Assembly (NCBI GenBank): GCA_016210495.1
Contig: JACQUC010000185.1
Location: forward strand, 74,199 to 138,198
Direction: 5' to 3'
Length of the DNA stretch: 64,000 bases
Source of the DNA: Chloroflexota bacterium
GTDB lineage: Bacteria; Chloroflexota; FW602-bin22; JACPRP01
The translations under genes were made by a program, and so were the position numbers. Shown piece after piece: positions 8,327-16,937 of this stretch (position 1 is the first letter of the stretch; each line of letters starts with the position of its first letter). A model generated the notes under the pieces. It made no database searches, had not been told where the DNA came from, and worked only from the letters and a program-made list of their open reading frames with translations.

Positions 8327-9246
8327 TCGCGGAGTCCCCTGCCGGCCAGCTTGAGAAAGACGTCTTCGAGAGATGCCTGGCGATAGGCTATGCCCCTGGC
8401 GTGCAGGCCGAGGCGTGCAGGCAAGTCCCGCAGCGCAGCGCCGTCGCTGCCGAACACGTAGACCGTGTTCTCTACCTCCTCCACACTCAGGCCCAACTCA
8501 CTTAACCGGCGCACGGCCGCCGCTCTGTCGTGCGGCTCCAACCTCAGCTCAAGCACCTCTCTGCCCACGTGTCTCTCCACCAGCTCTTCGGGTGCGCCAC
8601 AGGTGAGTATCCTCCCCAAGTCCATAATCACCAGGCGATCGCAGAGCTGCGCCGCTTCCTCCATATAATGCGTCGTTAGCACCATCGTCACGCCCTGCTC
8701 CTTGAGGAAGCGCAGCTTCTGCCAGACAAGGTGGCGCCCCTGGGGATCCAGCCCGGTGGTGGGCTCGTCCAGAATCATGAGCCGAGGCTGATTTATCAGC
8801 GCCCGACATACGAGCAGCCGTCGCTTCATGCCTCCTGACAACTGGTCGATGCGACTGTGTTGCTTGTCCAGTAACTGGAGCAGCTCCAGATACTCCAGCG
8901 CTCTGCCAAGGGCCACCGGTTTCGGAATGTCGAAGTAGCGGGCATAAACGAGCAGATTCTCCAGCACGGTCAGATCGGGGTCGAGGTTGTTATCCTGCGG
9001 TACAACCCCGACGATCGACTTTATGTCGCGCGGCGAGGTGCGCACGTCCAGCGAGGCCACGCACAGCTCTCCGCCGGTCACCGGCGACACGCAAAAGATC
9101 ATCTTCATCGTGGTCGTCTTGCCCGCCCCGTTCGGCCCGAGGAAACCGAAGCATTCCCCTTCTTCTACGGCGAAGTCGACGTGGTCGACGGCGACCAGGT
9201 CGCCATACTTCTTGGTGAGGCCTTTGGCCACGATAATAGGTGCCAA
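8323..9246 (-). CDS. ABC transporter ATP-binding protein, NodI/DrrA-like
   Basis: Walker A GPNGAGKTT (about 37-45), the signature LSGGMKRRL and Walker B LMILDEPTTGLDP are all present, with the H-loop in TTHYMEEA. The C-terminal region after the nucleotide-binding domain is of the NodI/DrrA type (VFLKLAGRGLRE end). The TTG at 9246 is preferred because AGGAG lies 8 nt upstream; a longer frame from a TTG at 9306 adds 20 unlikely residues. It energises the permease encoded next, with which it overlaps by 4 bp. Confidence 0.92.
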   Translation of the reverse strand: MAPIIVAKGLTKKYGDLVAVDHVDFAVEEGECFGFLGPNGAGKTTTMKMIFCVSPVTGGELCVASLDVRTSPRDIKSIVGVVPQDNNLDPDLTVLENLLVYARYFDIPKPVALGRALEYLELLQLLDKQHSRIDQLSGGMKRRLLVCRALINQPRLMILDEPTTGLDPQGRHLVWQKLRFLKEQGVTMVLTTHYMEEAAQLCDRLVIMDLGRILTCGAPEELVERHVGREVLELRLEPHDRAAAVRRLSELGLSVEEVENTVYVFGSDGAALRDLPARLGLHARGIAYRQASLEDVFLKLAGRGLRE

Positions 9247-9318
9247 GCGCGCCGCTCCTCGGTTTGATCCAATCCCAATATAGCTTATGGCCGGCAGCCG
9301 CGTCAAACCATTTTCCTA

Positions 9319-9348
9319 TTGACCGTGGGAGTGTCGGCAAGGTAAATT
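9319..9348 (+). promoter_or_regulatory. Probable promoter of the 9,473 glycosidase gene
   Basis: TTGACC (9319-9324), an 18-bp spacer and TAAATT (9343-9348). It is divergent from the ABC operon. Confidence 0.5.
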
Positions 9349-9472
9349 GGTCGAGGCACTAAGAAGCCAATCCGCGGGTCCGGAACTTGCGGTTGTTTGC
9401 ACCCGTGGTCCGTGTAGGCCAAGCAAGTGTAGCAGCAGGATGAACAGCAGAATGGAGTGCAGTGTGCGGGAT

Positions 9473-10675
9473 ATGCCTAATAGGCTGCGATGGGGCACCT
9501 TTCGAAACCTTGTGGCTATTCTTGCCCTGGCGCTGGCAATGGGTTACCTGGGAGGCCCGAAACCCTCCTGGGCCGTGGGGCCTCCCTACCGCGCATACCT
9601 TCCGGCCGTCTTCGTAGGTTACAATGGGGCGGGTCAGGAGGGCGCGTACTACAACGGCGCGTTCGGATACGGTATGTTCACGGTCTACCCGAACAGCGAA
9701 GCAAAGGTCGCCGAGCTCGGCTTCGGCTATGTGAAGTACTACGCGAAATGGGCCGATTACGAGTCAACCAAAGGCCAATATGCGTGGTTGGCCTCGCCAG
9801 CGACCGATCGGGTTAAGACGATGGCCGAGCGAGCGGCAGCTCTCGGCGTTCGTGTGGTCGTGCGGTTGGACTACCCGCCGGCGTGGGCCGCGCCCGGCTC
9901 AGGCAACCGTCCTCCGGCCAACCCTGCTGACTTTGGCAACTTCGTGGGCGCCTACGCGCAGTTTATGAAGGGCCGGGTTGCGGCCTACGAGATATGGAAC
10001 GAGCCGAATCTGAGCTGGGAGTGGGGCAATATGTCGCCCGACCCCGAGCGCTACACGCAGCTTTTGATGGCGGCGTACCCCCGCATCAAAGCCGCCGACC
10101 CGCAGGCAATCGTGATCAGCGCGGGGTTGGCCTCCACGGGCGGGGATGGAGGCGTAACGGCTATGAACGACGTCGAGTTCATCGACCGAATGTACCGGGC
10201 GGGGGCGCGGAACTACTTCGACGCGCTGGGCTCGCACCCATACGGCTTTGCCAATTCGCCCGAGACACGCAACGGAAACAATGTCACCGACTTTCAGCGT
10301 GCCGCCGATCAGCACGCGGTGATGGAGCGATACGGGGACGGCGCAAAGAGGGTGTGGGCGACGGAGTTCGGCTGGCTCCTGGACCCGGCCTACTATGGCC
10401 ATCCGGAGTACGTTAATAGCCCCCTCTGGGCAGGACGCCAGTGGCAGCGTGTTGCTCCCCAGACCCAGGCCGACTATGTCGTGCGCGCCTACCAGTACGC
10501 TTACGCCAACTGGCCGTGGATGGCCGTGATGATGCTGTTCAACCTCGACTTCAGCATGGTGGACTACTATCCACCCGAGGAGCCAATGCGGTGGTACTCG
10601 ATCGTCAACGCCGACTACAGCCCGCGCCCGGCCTACACCGCGCTAAGGACGATGGCAAAACCGATCTGGCGATAA
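9473..10675 (+). CDS. Secreted clan GH-A glycosidase (GH39/GH5-like)
   Basis: A signal peptide (about residues 1-35, ending near SWAVG) precedes a TIM-barrel glycosidase. The acid/base Glu is E177 in YEIWNEPN and the likely nucleophile is E298 in WATEFGW, the spacing expected of retaining clan GH-A enzymes. Substrate class is not determined; relatives include cellulases, xylosidases and rhamnosyl-galactosidases. Three in-frame ATGs exist (9440, 9452, 9473). I chose 9473 because it gives a normal signal peptide, but no ribosome binding site is strong. It may degrade or remodel cell-surface polysaccharide. It is monocistronic and is followed by a hairpin repeat. Confidence 0.82.
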   Translation: MPNRLRWGTFRNLVAILALALAMGYLGGPKPSWAVGPPYRAYLPAVFVGYNGAGQEGAYYNGAFGYGMFTVYPNSEAKVAELGFGYVKYYAKWADYESTKGQYAWLASPATDRVKTMAERAAALGVRVVVRLDYPPAWAAPGSGNRPPANPADFGNFVGAYAQFMKGRVAAYEIWNEPNLSWEWGNMSPDPERYTQLLMAAYPRIKAADPQAIVISAGLASTGGDGGVTAMNDVEFIDRMYRAGARNYFDALGSHPYGFANSPETRNGNNVTDFQRAADQHAVMERYGDGAKRVWATEFGWLLDPAYYGHPEYVNSPLWAGRQWQRVAPQTQADYVVRAYQYAYANWPWMAVMMLFNLDFSMVDYYPPEEPMRWYSIVNADYSPRPAYTALRTMAKPIWR

Positions 10676-10692
10676 TCACGGTGCACTCGTAG

Positions 10693-10713
10693 GCGTCCGC
10701 CTGAGGCGGACGC
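10693..10713. repeat. Palindromic hairpin repeat
   Basis: GCGTCCGCC (10693-10701) and GGCGGACGC (10705-10713) flank a TGA loop. It lies 18 bp after the glycosidase stop and is of the GC-rich palindrome type seen elsewhere here. There is no T-run. The rest of 10714-10858 shows no gene. Confidence 0.7.
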
Positions 10714-10858
10714 GTGCCTGTTCGAGTGCCGAGATCTCTAAATCACGGCGGGCGCTTAGAAGAATAGTCCCCGTCGCATTCAAGACAGGACCAGGGCGAT
10801 CACGCTCGGCTGGATCGCAGGTGGTGTACAGCCCCCGGCCCTGTAGTCACGGCGTGTG

Positions 10859-10867
10859 TGGTATACT
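10859..10867 (+). promoter_or_regulatory. Extended -10 promoter of toxin-antitoxin pair
   Basis: TG-G-TATACT forms an extended -10 element 60 bp before the antitoxin start. No clear -35 is present, as is usual for extended -10 promoters. Confidence 0.5.
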
Positions 10868-10926
10868 ATTACAAGTCCAGGGCGCACTGGCGAACCTTCA
10901 CTCTTGTCGTTAGGAGAACGAGGCAC

Positions 10927-11223
10927 ATGGCCAAGGCATTGAAAAAGATACAGCTTGGAGCAGGAACAAATCTGCTCGGCATCTTGGAAGACGTCCATAT
11001 GGATAAGGTCCCTCGTCTTATCGAACGTCATGGGGAGCCCCTCGCGGTAGTGTTGAGCCCGGATGACTACCACGCCCCAGGCGCCGTGCCCAAAAGTAAG
11101 CGGCTAAAGAGGCGTCTAATGGCGCTAGCGGGCGCGTGGAGCGACTTGGACGCTGACCGCATGATCGAAGAACTGTATAAGGCGCGCCACGATGCACCAC
11201 CTAGCCCCGCTCCCCAGTTATGA
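10927..11223 (+). CDS. Antitoxin of VapBC-type pair
   Basis: The 98-residue protein contains the segment VPRLIERHGEPLAVVLSPDDY, typical of Phd/VapB-like antitoxins that fold as a DNA-binding dimer and neutralise a PIN toxin with their C-terminal tail. Its ATG at 10927 is preceded by AGGAG, and a longer frame from 10858 would run through the promoter. It overlaps the toxin gene by 4 bp (ATGA), the classic arrangement for coupled synthesis. It probably represses its own promoter with the toxin as corepressor. Confidence 0.8.
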   Translation: MAKALKKIQLGAGTNLLGILEDVHMDKVPRLIERHGEPLAVVLSPDDYHAPGAVPKSKRLKRRLMALAGAWSDLDADRMIEELYKARHDAPPSPAPQL

Positions 11224-11609
11224 GCTACCTTCTAGATGCTGATTGGGTCATTAGCTTTCTCAATGGCAGGCCTAACGCCGTTCAGCTCGTTGAGAAGCTG
11301 GCCAACAGGGGGCTTGCCATCAGCATTATCACCTGGGGAGAGGTCTACGAGGGGCTAATTGGGCTTCCCTCGTTCGCCCGGCATATGGTCGCGTTCGAGG
11401 AGCTTACGGCAACGACGGAGATCATTTCGCTCGATACTGAGGTAGCCCGCCGATACGCGGTGATCCGATCTGATCTGCGCTCGCGGGGTCTGCTCCTGGC
11501 CGACAACGACCTGTGGATCGCGGCCACTGCCCTTGCCCGGGACTTAACGCTGGTCAGTCGTGACCAGCACTTCGAACGGATTCCGGGTCTCAAACTGCAC
11601 CAGGGCTAG
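11220..11609 (+). CDS. PIN-domain ribonuclease toxin, VapC family
   Basis: This 129-residue PIN protein has the acidic residues of the metal site: D6 and D8 in LLDADWVIS, a Glu in ITWGEVYEG, the central Asp in LADNDLWIAATA and the C-terminal Asp in VSRDQHFERI. VapC toxins cleave tRNA or rRNA. It is coupled to the antitoxin at 10927. Nothing looks truncated, so the module should be functional. Confidence 0.88.
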   Translation: MSYLLDADWVISFLNGRPNAVQLVEKLANRGLAISIITWGEVYEGLIGLPSFARHMVAFEELTATTEIISLDTEVARRYAVIRSDLRSRGLLLADNDLWIAATALARDLTLVSRDQHFERIPGLKLHQG

Positions 11610-11731
11610 CTCTCTTGGTGTGGGCTGCGGCGGCAAGCCGCCACTGTCGGAAAGGCGCCTGCTCAATCCAAGATGGGGACATCCGTTCAGTAAGATTGAA
11701 TGCACAAACCCTGGGGTGGCAAGCAACTCAC

Positions 11732-11760
11732 TTGCTAGATCACCGGGAATCATCTATACT
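11732..11760 (+). promoter_or_regulatory. Promoter of tRNA-Pro
   Basis: TTGCTA (11732-11737), a 17-bp spacer and TATACT (11755-11760), ending 11 bp before the tRNA. Confidence 0.65.
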
Positions 11761-11771
11761 TCTTATCGAAG

Positions 11772-11848
11772 CGGGGTGTAGCGCAGTTGGTTAGCGCGCA
11801 TGGTTTGGGACCATGAGGTCCCCAGTTCGAGTCTGGGCACCCCGACCA
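11772..11848 (+). tRNA. tRNA-Pro (anticodon TGG), CCA encoded
   Basis: A 77-nt cloverleaf has acceptor arms CGGGGTG/CACCCCG, D-arm GCGCAGTTGGTTAGCGC, anticodon stem CATGG/CCATG with loop TTTGGGA (anticodon TGG), and T-loop TTCGAGT. C at position 1 is typical of tRNA-Pro. The 3' CCA is encoded. Confidence 0.96.
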
Positions 11849-11923
11849 CTGTTTTTGCGCCCCTAGCACAAAATTCCCACTCTCAATAGTACTAAACACC
11901 CACCCCAAATGACGCATGCTCAA

Positions 11924-11953
11924 TTGCGTGCTTCGGGCGTCGCCTCGTATACT
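11924..11953 (+). promoter_or_regulatory. Promoter of the acyltransferase gene
   Basis: TTGCGT (11924-11929), an 18-bp spacer and TATACT (11948-11953), about 70 bp before the coding start. Confidence 0.6.
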
Positions 11954-12022
11954 ATCCACAGGCCGAAAAGGCTCTCCGCGGGTGATCGAAATCCGGCCGA
12001 CGGCCGAGCATAGCAACTGGGG

Positions 12023-13432
12023 ATGAGGATGGTGACCGCCAAGGCAGCCGGGCTGTTGACGCAAACCGCGGGTTTGCCGCGAATACCGCAAACAACGGAC
12101 AAGCCCATCATAGCTTCGCTTACCGGTCTGCGTTTCTTCGCCGCAATGGCCGTGGTTCTGTATCATTACTCCTGGCTTATCCCTTACCCGCCTGCCATCT
12201 TTGCATTCGTTCGGCAAGGCTGGGCTGGAGTGGGGCTTTTCTTTGTTCTCAGCGGGTTCGTCATCACCTACAACTACGCCGACTGGTTCGCGACAGACAC
12301 GGCCTCCTACTGGACATTTCTGCGCGCCCGCTTTGCTAGGGTCGTCCCTCTCCACGTAGTTGCGCTGGCGCTGGCAACGCCGATAAGCTTGTATGCCATG
12401 TATTTGCACAGCATCTCCTTCAACTGGACGACGGCGCTCTCCTGGTTGACCAACCTGTTCCTCCTCGAAGCCTACGTGCCCATCACGCAGTTCAAAGTGT
12501 GGAACGCGCCCGCCTGGAGTATCTCCGTCGAGTTCTTCTACTACCTGACATTTCCGTTCATCGCCAGGCGGCTGTTCGTCCGGTTCGACAGCGAGCGTTC
12601 GCTCGAATTCCTGGGGCTGGGTGTCATTGTCACCGGCGCTTTGTTTATTGGACCAGTGTCCTACTTCTTGACTTCCATCCTTGGCCAGTTTCCACCAGAA
12701 CTGGGTGTGGAGCCCGGCTATGCATTGCACCGCTTTCCGCCTGTCCGGATGGGGGAATTCCTGCTGGGCTGCACTCTTGCCCTGGCCTTTCTTAGAGCGA
12801 GGAGCCTCAAAGAGCGCGGGCTGATGAGCGCCTTGCGCAGAAATCGCGCCGTGCGAGAGATGATGGTGGCCTTCGCCGTTGGGCTGTTCGGCCTGGTCTC
12901 ACTCACCAGTCAGAACGCGGAGTATACGAGTGAGTCCAACATGATCTACATGGTCACCGCCGCAATGCTCATTGGCGCGCTGGCAAGCGGCCCAACACTC
13001 CTTTCGCCGATTCTGGAGCATCGAGCTGTCGTACTACTCGGCAATGCCAGCTACTCCCTGTACATGATTCACTGGATTCCCGTTGCCGCTACAGCGCTAT
13101 TGGTGGGCGCGCGCCCCTCACCGGCCATTGACCCCTACTGGAGCGCGATAGCGGGCGCCAATGCGCCCGGAATGCTGGCCGTGGCGCTGCTATTGGTGTC
13201 AACTGTCTTGATCTCGATCGCCTGCTACAGGCTCGTCGAGTCCCCTGCACGGCGGTTGCTGCGGCCCAAGTCGCGGCCACGGCAGCCCGCGTGCGGAGCC
13301 GGCCGTATCGATGGCAGCCAAAGTGGTGCTGCTTTCTTTGGATCCGGTGACCACGCCAAAGACCCATCTGCCTCCGCGGACGGCACACTAGAGGAGTTAA
13401 CGTGTTGGTGCAGACGCTTTTGCCAGCCATAA
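12023..13432 (+). CDS. Membrane acyltransferase, acyltransferase-3 (OafA) family
   Basis: The protein has about 469 residues and ten or so transmembrane segments. The family signature LTGLRFFAAMAVVLYHYSW (about 33-51) holds the catalytic His. Further family landmarks are GVGLFFVLSGFVITYNYADW and SLYMIHW. Such enzymes transfer acetyl or other acyl groups to sugars of O-antigen, exopolysaccharide or antibiotics at the membrane. The C-terminal 60 residues after the last membrane segment are hydrophilic and unassigned. The start ribosome binding site is weak. It overlaps the next gene by 31 bp and is probably cotranscribed with it. Confidence 0.9.
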   Translation: MRMVTAKAAGLLTQTAGLPRIPQTTDKPIIASLTGLRFFAAMAVVLYHYSWLIPYPPAIFAFVRQGWAGVGLFFVLSGFVITYNYADWFATDTASYWTFLRARFARVVPLHVVALALATPISLYAMYLHSISFNWTTALSWLTNLFLLEAYVPITQFKVWNAPAWSISVEFFYYLTFPFIARRLFVRFDSERSLEFLGLGVIVTGALFIGPVSYFLTSILGQFPPELGVEPGYALHRFPPVRMGEFLLGCTLALAFLRARSLKERGLMSALRRNRAVREMMVAFAVGLFGLVSLTSQNAEYTSESNMIYMVTAAMLIGALASGPTLLSPILEHRAVVLLGNASYSLYMIHWIPVAATALLVGARPSPAIDPYWSAIAGANAPGMLAVALLLVSTVLISIACYRLVESPARRLLRPKSRPRQPACGAGRIDGSQSGAAFFGSGDHAKDPSASADGTLEELTCWCRRFCQP

Positions 13433-14745
13433 GCGTGAGAAGAATCGTGCTCAGGAATTCCCTGCGGGCACTGGTTATCTCCACCCTGATCATCGCCTGG
13501 TTTGTGGCCATCGCATTCATTCGCTTCGTCGATGGAGACTTCCGATGGATAGGCTACGATTTCACGCTGTACCGCTCGCAATCGGCCATTCTGCTGGATG
13601 GTCTCGCGGAGCAAATATACGACGTAGAGCTAATCGACAGGTACCAGCAGATGCTGGCCGTCTTCACGAGCCAGCCTGATAAGACGCTGGTAACTGGGAC
13701 CGTGCCCTACTTGCCGCTTTATGCCTGGCTTTTCACCCCCTTCGCCGCGACGCCGCCCCTCGTCGGGTTCGCTCTGTGGACTGCGCTCAATCTCCTCGGT
13801 GCTGTGTACCTCGCCGTGCGGGCATCCTGGCTGTTCGCCCCAATAGAGCGAGTCTGGGTGGCATCTCTCATCCTGCTTTCTTTTCCGTTTGTGTACTCGC
13901 TCACGCTCGGTCAACCGACGATCCTGCTCGGTTGCGCGATGGCCGAGTGTTACATTGCGCTACGCTCAGGCAAGGAGCTCCGCGCAGGTCTTTGGCTCGC
14001 GTGCCTGATCTTAAAGCCCCAACTGGCGATGCTGCTTGGCCTGCTGCTGTTGTGGAAACGGCGCTGGACGGCCGTAGCCGGGGCTGCCGTGGGCGTGGTC
14101 GCGGTCCTGATCATCTCCGTGCTGACCGTGGGACTATCAGCCTTGCTGAGCTACCAGCAATCGCTGATACACGATGCATCCGGGGGCTTTGCCGGCGTTG
14201 GCACCAACGTCAACCCCCTGGACATGGTCAACTGGCGCTCGTTGATTCTCGCTTTTGTGCCTCAGATCGACGACACGGCCGGACTATTGCTGACCCTGCT
14301 GCTGGGGCTGGCGACATCGGCAGTGATCGCCCTGGTGTGGCGAGGTCCGTGGAACCCGGATGAGCGAGATTTCCCCTCGAAGATGGCCTTGCTTTTGCTG
14401 GGGACTGTCCTGGTGAGCTACCATATTCACGGACACGGCGCCGTGATACTTGCCGTGCCCCTGGCGGCAATGCTGGTGAACACAAGGCATCTAGCGCTAA
14501 CTCGCACGTCGGTTGTCGCGGGGGTTGTCCTACCGTCCGTTTTCTTCATACTGGCGCTATTTGCCCCCGCGCTGGGTCTCGGCTTCCTGAGCGAGCCAAC
14601 GCGCATTGCTTCCAGAGTACTCACGCTGGCGATGCTGGGTGGGATTGTTGGTTTGTTAGCCGAGCTACGACTCGGTAGGGCACCGGTGCGGTGCCGAGGG
14701 AGCAGGCACGGTCTGTCGGCGCTCTGCTCTAGCAACCACGCTTAG
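13402..14745 (+). CDS. Polyprenol-phosphate-sugar mannosyltransferase-like GT87 (DUF2029)
   Basis: This 447-residue membrane protein has about ten transmembrane segments and GT87/DUF2029 landmarks: an acidic loop after the first helix (IGYDFTLYRSQ), the LTLGQPTILLGCAM segment and ILKPQLAMLLGLLLL. GT-C enzymes of this family use lipid-linked sugars, as in mycobacterial mannolipid synthesis. The GTG at 13402 follows GAGGAGTTAAC at good distance. It overlaps the preceding acyltransferase, suggesting joint action on a surface glycan or glycolipid. Its stop overlaps by 4 bp the convergent toxin gene. Confidence 0.85.
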   Translation: MLVQTLLPAISVRRIVLRNSLRALVISTLIIAWFVAIAFIRFVDGDFRWIGYDFTLYRSQSAILLDGLAEQIYDVELIDRYQQMLAVFTSQPDKTLVTGTVPYLPLYAWLFTPFAATPPLVGFALWTALNLLGAVYLAVRASWLFAPIERVWVASLILLSFPFVYSLTLGQPTILLGCAMAECYIALRSGKELRAGLWLACLILKPQLAMLLGLLLLWKRRWTAVAGAAVGVVAVLIISVLTVGLSALLSYQQSLIHDASGGFAGVGTNVNPLDMVNWRSLILAFVPQIDDTAGLLLTLLLGLATSAVIALVWRGPWNPDERDFPSKMALLLLGTVLVSYHIHGHGAVILAVPLAAMLVNTRHLALTRTSVVAGVVLPSVFFILALFAPALGLGFLSEPTRIASRVLTLAMLGGIVGLLAELRLGRAPVRCRGSRHGLSALCSSNHA

Positions 14746-15221
14746 CAAGCTGACGAACCTCCAGTACGCTGAGAGACATCGCTGACTCCAAGGTATCGCA
14801 TAAGCTGTGCCGGCGTGACGATCCGCAAGCCGCAGGCCTTGGCGACGCGTGGTGTGAAATGATCGGGGTTCGAGGAGACGAGCCAGTCGGGGGCAGCGGC
14901 AATCGCCGCGACCAGGACAGGGACGTCGGCGCGGTGATGCAACAAGGGCAGGAACTTCGCGAGTCCCTGCCTCACATCTTCTTCACTGGGACGTGCGTGT
15001 ACCGTGAGACTGAGTTTGCGCAAGAGCCTGGCGAAATCGCTGCGCTCATTCGTTGGAATGCCTTTCCGCTCCAACGCGCGAGTGACCTCGACCAGCACTA
15101 CCTCCGAGGTTTCCGAAAGGATTACCCTGTAGGCGCCAAGGATCAATAGAGCCCTGGCTGCACTCCACGGGGCAACCATTCCTTCGACAAAAACGCCCGA
15201 GTCTAAGAAGACCGTGGTCAC
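14742..15221 (-). CDS. PIN-domain toxin
   Basis: The 159-residue protein starts VFLDSGVFVEG with the first PIN Asp (D7), has an acidic position in HHRADVPVLVAAI, and ends its metal site with SSNPDHF. It belongs to the PIN family of putative toxin components. The gene overlaps by 4 bp the AbrB-type antitoxin gene upstream (stop and start share ATGA at 15218-15221). Confidence 0.82.
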   Translation of the reverse strand: MTTVFLDSGVFVEGMVAPWSAARALLILGAYRVILSETSEVVLVEVTRALERKGIPTNERSDFARLLRKLSLTVHARPSEEDVRQGLAKFLPLLHHRADVPVLVAAIAAAPDWLVSSNPDHFTPRVAKACGLRIVTPAQLMRYLGVSDVSQRTGGSSAC

Positions 15222-15550
15222 TGTGCATCAGCCAGCTTCGGGTAGAGATCGCGGAAAGTCTCTTCTTTGTGCTCCTCAATGTCCGCAAGAATGTCCTCGG
15301 CAGTCACGCCGTTGCGACGAAGGCTATCTTGTATGCTTTGGAAGAGCTGATTGAGATGGACATGCTCCGGCACGTACATCAGACTGTCGCCGACGACGAT
15401 TTCGAGCAGGTGTGTACCGCGGTTCAGGCGGAGCTTCCGCCGCGCTGCGGCTGAGATAGTGATCTGTCCCTTTGAGCTTACGGTCAAGGTCTGCAAGTGT
15501 TCGCTCTTTGGCGGCGCGGGCGAGGTATCGTGCAATTGCATCGCCTCCAT
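15218..15550 (-). CDS. AbrB-type antitoxin
   Basis: The SpoVT/AbrB swapped-hairpin domain is plain in QTLTVSSKGQITISAAAR and RLNRGTHLLEIVVGD. The C-terminal half is acidic and would bind the PIN toxin. I place the start at the ATG at 15550. The frame is open upstream to 15640, but a good promoter (15570-15598) lies inside that extension. GGAGG lies between ATG15550 and an in-frame TTG, so initiation a few codons downstream is equally possible. Confidence 0.72.
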   Translation of the reverse strand: MEAMQLHDTSPAPPKSEHLQTLTVSSKGQITISAAARRKLRLNRGTHLLEIVVGDSLMYVPEHVHLNQLFQSIQDSLRRNGVTAEDILADIEEHKEETFRDLYPKLADAQ

Positions 15551-15569
15551 TACTGCTGTTGTAAGACAT

Positions 15570-15598
15570 ATCTTACCACGCGGATCATCGAAACGCAA
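15570..15598 (-). promoter_or_regulatory. Promoter of AbrB/PIN module
   Basis: On the minus strand TTGCGT (15598-15593), a 17-bp spacer and TAAGAT (15575-15570). The mRNA leader would be only about 13 nt. Confidence 0.6.
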
Positions 15599-15678
15599 GA
15601 TCGGTTTGCAATCTGCGACAAACATCGTGGACAACTCCAAGTATTCGTACTATTATGTACATAAAAGCTGGGTTGCAC

Positions 15679-15971
15679 ATGCTGGTACGTCGGGTTGGTA
15701 TTGCCGAAGCACGGGCCGAGTTCTCGTCCTCGTTGATCGCGTGGCCAATGGTGGGGAATGCGTTGTACTAACATCGCGTGGGAGTCCCAAGGCAGCATTA
15801 GTTCCGCTTGACTACGTAGGCGAGATCGATGATCTTGCTCTCCTTACAGCAGGCGAGTTTGCGCTTCTCGATGCTGTTAGGCTTGTGGAGCGCACGCGTG
15901 GCCGACGCCGGGGCGCCTATCTATCGGATTCTGCCGACGACCTCGCGGCGATTCGCAGAGGAGACGAATAG
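15679..15971 (+). pseudogene. Frameshifted Phd/YefM-type antitoxin
   Basis: ATG15679 opens MLVRRVGIAEARAEFSS, a typical Phd start. The family's continuation, LVDRVANGGECVVLTSRG, is found in the next reading frame from about 15732. One base seems lost (or two gained) near 15725-15733. The second frame runs to TAG at 15969-15971, and that stop shares its G with the GTG start of the methyltransferase. This is either a real pseudogene or an assembly error. If intact it would be a DNA-binding antitoxin of about 97 residues. Confidence 0.65.
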
Positions 15972-16888
15972 TGGCCGAGGAGTCTGTGGGGAAAAACGAG
16001 CCTGTCGAATATCAGGCGAGCGGAGCGAAAGAGCACGGTACGGATACTGCCGGGCGGAGCACGGCCGGCCAACCGCCGCGCGTCGCCCGCACCACCGGCT
16101 ACAGCGACATCGACCTGAGCCGCTGGAAAGAGTACGACGAGATCCAGACCGGCTCGCTGTGGCTGTTTCCCACGCGCGAGAAGGGCAACGGGCACAGCCT
16201 GGACTACCACGGCAACTACGTGCCGCAGATAGCCACGCAGACGTTCCTTCGGTACACCAAGCGCTACGAGATCATCCTGGACCTGTTCCTGGGCTCCGGT
16301 ACGTCCGCCATCGAGGCGCTGCGCCTGGGACGGCGCTGCATTGGCTTGGAGCTGAAGCAAGAGCTGGTGGACCACGTCCGGGCGAAGCTGCCTCCTGATG
16401 CCTTGGGCCGCGAGGCTACCGTGCTCCAGGGCGACGCCACAGCCACGGAAACTTTGCAGGCCGTGCGCGCGGCGCTCGCCGCAATGCAGGCCACGGCCGC
16501 GCAGCTTCTCGTCCTGCACCCGCCGTACCACGACATCATCAAGTTCAGCGACCGGCCCGAGGACTTGAGCAACACGCCGTCCGTCGAGGCGTTCCTGGCA
16601 CGGTTTGAGGTCGCGGCCCGCAACGGCTACGATCTGCTGGAGCCCGGGCGGTTTGCGGTGCTGATCATCGGCGACAAGTACTCCGCCGGCCAGTTCATCC
16701 CGCTTGGCTTCTACTGTATGCAGCGTATGAACGACGTTGGCTTTACCACCAAGGCGCTAGTCGTCAAGAACATCGAGGGCAACGAGATTGGCAAGGGCAA
16801 AACCAACAATCTCTGGCGCTACCGGGCACTGGCGGGGGGGTTCTACATCTTTAAGCATGAGTATGTGATGGTGTTTCGGAAGGGGTGA
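15971..16888 (+). CDS. DNA N6-adenine/N4-cytosine methyltransferase
   Basis: This 305-residue methyltransferase has the AdoMet motif I DLFLGSGTS (from D104) and a motif IV region VLHPPYHD (183-186). HPPY replaces the usual D/N/S-PPY, so catalysis may be altered. Motif I precedes motif IV, which is not the beta-class order. The N-terminal 40 residues are polar. The GTG start overlaps the stop of the frameshifted antitoxin (TAGTG), so the two form a coupled pair. No restriction endonuclease or defence gene is next to it; an orphan methylase is the safest reading. Confidence 0.82.
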   Translation: MAEESVGKNEPVEYQASGAKEHGTDTAGRSTAGQPPRVARTTGYSDIDLSRWKEYDEIQTGSLWLFPTREKGNGHSLDYHGNYVPQIATQTFLRYTKRYEIILDLFLGSGTSAIEALRLGRRCIGLELKQELVDHVRAKLPPDALGREATVLQGDATATETLQAVRAALAAMQATAAQLLVLHPPYHDIIKFSDRPEDLSNTPSVEAFLARFEVAARNGYDLLEPGRFAVLIIGDKYSAGQFIPLGFYCMQRMNDVGFTTKALVVKNIEGNEIGKGKTNNLWRYRALAGGFYIFKHEYVMVFRKG

Positions 16889-16937
16889 GAAGTTACCTTT
16901 ATCTCGTCGTGCCGAATTAGGAGCGCCAATCCACGAT

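Noticed and set aside
15971..16888. Restriction-modification or BREX-type defence system
   Set aside because: No endonuclease, ATPase or other defence gene lies beside the methyltransferase; the neighbours are toxin-antitoxin genes.
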